From Akkermansiaceae bacterium (GTDB taxonomy: Bacteria > Verrucomicrobiota > Verrucomicrobiia > Verrucomicrobiales > Akkermansiaceae), in the NCBI GenBank assembly GCA_903827375.1, contig CAIKHZ010000350.1, positions 1 to 42,250 on the forward strand: a stretch of 42,250 nt of DNA, written 5' to 3'. Shown piece after piece: positions 41,542 through 42,250 of this stretch (position 1 is its first letter; the number at the start of each line of letters is the position of its first letter). The position numbers were made by a program, and so were the translations under genes. The notes under the pieces were generated by a model. The model was given only the letters and a program-made list of their open reading frames with translations. It did no database searches and was not told the DNA's origin.

Positions 41542-42250
41542 TCCCAAAATATTTCCGCTGCGGCGATCCGTCACAAAGGTGCCCCCTGTCAGTCACCAAG
41601 GAAATTATCAAGGAAGACCAGAACCGGGTTTGTCCCTGCGCCAATCCGAACTGTGTGGATTTTCGGGAGTCCGTCCCATTCGTTGAAGGCGTCACCGGAG
41701 GCAGAAGCTGGATCGTTTATGGGGGAGTCGCAGCATTGGCATTGGTCTTACTGGTCTTATTCCTTTTTGCTGGAAACGATCCATGCAAAGACAAGCTCAG
41801 AGACTATCAAGCGCGCCTTGCCACCATCGAAAAAGGCCTTGTGGCGATGGAGTCCAAGCCGCAGTCCGGCAACGACTCCTCATTTCAACTCAATACTGTA
41901 GTATTAGCGCTAAATAGCGATACTAGTAAATTTGGGGGCCAAGTCAACGAGTCTATCGCAACCGGCAATGAGGGCGCGATCAGTCAGCAGCGCGCTGACG
42001 TAAAACAACGCATCGATTCAGCAACTCGCCTCCGGCAGTCATTCGACAAACCCGAAGCAGGCTCTGGTGTGGATGTTGCAGAAGCCAAGAGTTTGATCGC
42101 CAAACTGCTTCCTCTCGAAGAGGAAGTGGATGCGCAGGCGGAACTTAGCCAGACCCGATGCCCTAAGCATGTTGGTCAATTCGAGGATATGCGCAGCAAT
42201 ATCGCAGCAACGCTTTCCAAAGCCCGCAGGATTGCTGTGCCGACCAAGAC
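41538..42250 (+). CDS. Cys-cluster, single-TM protein of the tubulin-like operon (cut by window end)
   Basis: The frame starts with an ATG overlapping the preceding stop codon by 4 bp and stays open to the end of the window (237 codons). The N-terminus has five cysteines, Cys8, Cys15, Cys32, Cys34 and Cys39 (FRCGDPSQRCPLS; RVCPCANPNCVDF), suggesting a zinc-ribbon-like cytoplasmic domain. One TM helix follows (about 58-78, VYGGVAALALVLLVLFLFAG), then a helical, Glu/Lys/Gln-rich region that would lie outside the inner membrane. The family is unknown. Proteins with a ribbon, a TM segment and a distal OmpA or substrate-binding domain are reported near distant FtsZ-like genes, but the distal part is missing here and the match cannot be tested. 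Confidence 0.8.
   Translation, partial: MIPKYFRCGDPSQRCPLSVTKEIIKEDQNRVCPCANPNCVDFRESVPFVEGVTGGRSWIVYGGVAALALVLLVLFLFAGNDPCKDKLRDYQARLATIEKGLVAMESKPQSGNDSSFQLNTVVLALNSDTSKFGGQVNESIATGNEGAISQQRADVKQRIDSATRLRQSFDKPEAGSGVDVAEAKSLIAKLLPLEEEVDAQAELSQTRCPKHVGQFEDMRSNIAATLSKARRIAVPTK

Overview
The window looks like a chromosomal segment of a GC-rich Gram-negative bacterium of the PVC group, most likely Verrucomicrobiota. This is an inference from gene content: an outer-membrane and exopolysaccharide apparatus, a very large secreted multi-domain protein ending in 'DxDxDG..NLxEFAFxLxP' segments, a Pur-alpha-like DUF3276 protein coupled to a YacL-type PIN/TRAM protein, large TPR/propeller lipoproteins, and start codons that mostly lack a Shine-Dalgarno sequence. 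There are no rRNA genes, phage genes, intact insertion sequences or CRISPR arrays. One tRNA gene, tRNA-Gly(UCC), is present.

Layout. 0.2-1.2 kb: two small coiled-coil proteins with C-terminal membrane anchors. 1.2-1.9 kb (-): ribosomal proteins L21 and L27. 2.1-4 kb (+): a VanZ-like membrane protein and an M24B Xaa-Pro aminopeptidase. 4-9.7 kb (-): an ABC-2 transporter (ATPase, permease, TPR-like membrane protein) followed by a large TPR/propeller lipoprotein. 9.8-11 kb (+): a lipoprotein and a free-standing cysteine-poor L36 with a terminator. 11-15.8 kb: housekeeping genes (aldose 1-epimerase, Jag/KhpB-like RNA-binding protein, DoxX, hotdog thioesterase, TadA, ribulose-phosphate 3-epimerase) and an anchored helical protein. 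15.8-20.5 kb (-): tail-specific protease, YggS-type PLP protein, DUF971 protein and an RlmD-type RNA methyltransferase. 20.7-26.6 kb (-): an exopolysaccharide export locus (Gly-rich secreted protein, outer-membrane barrel, Wzc-like BY-kinase, Wza-like export protein, PDZ protein) and tRNA-Gly. 26.8-31.9 kb (-): a 1721-residue secreted M6-like metalloprotease with seven Ig-like repeats. 32.2-33.6 kb (-): the DUF3276 and PIN/TRAM pair. 33.7-37.2 kb: Dus, a ROK-family protein and a GT9 glycosyltransferase.

The most unusual part is the right end. After a gene-poor stretch of about 0.5 kb holding a 21-bp direct repeat, a tight operon starts at 37765 and runs off the window. It encodes a three-TM membrane protein, a 992-residue distant tubulin/FtsZ-superfamily protein (N-terminal GLGGQGG loop, GGTGSG signature at residues 164-169), and a protein with an N-terminal cysteine cluster, one TM segment and a helical outer domain that is cut by the window edge. 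The genes are 6 bp apart or overlap by 4 bp. This looks like a membrane-linked cytoskeletal or membrane-remodelling system. Distant FtsZ-like families with membrane partners have been proposed in the literature, but this gene set and its role cannot be assigned from the sequence alone.
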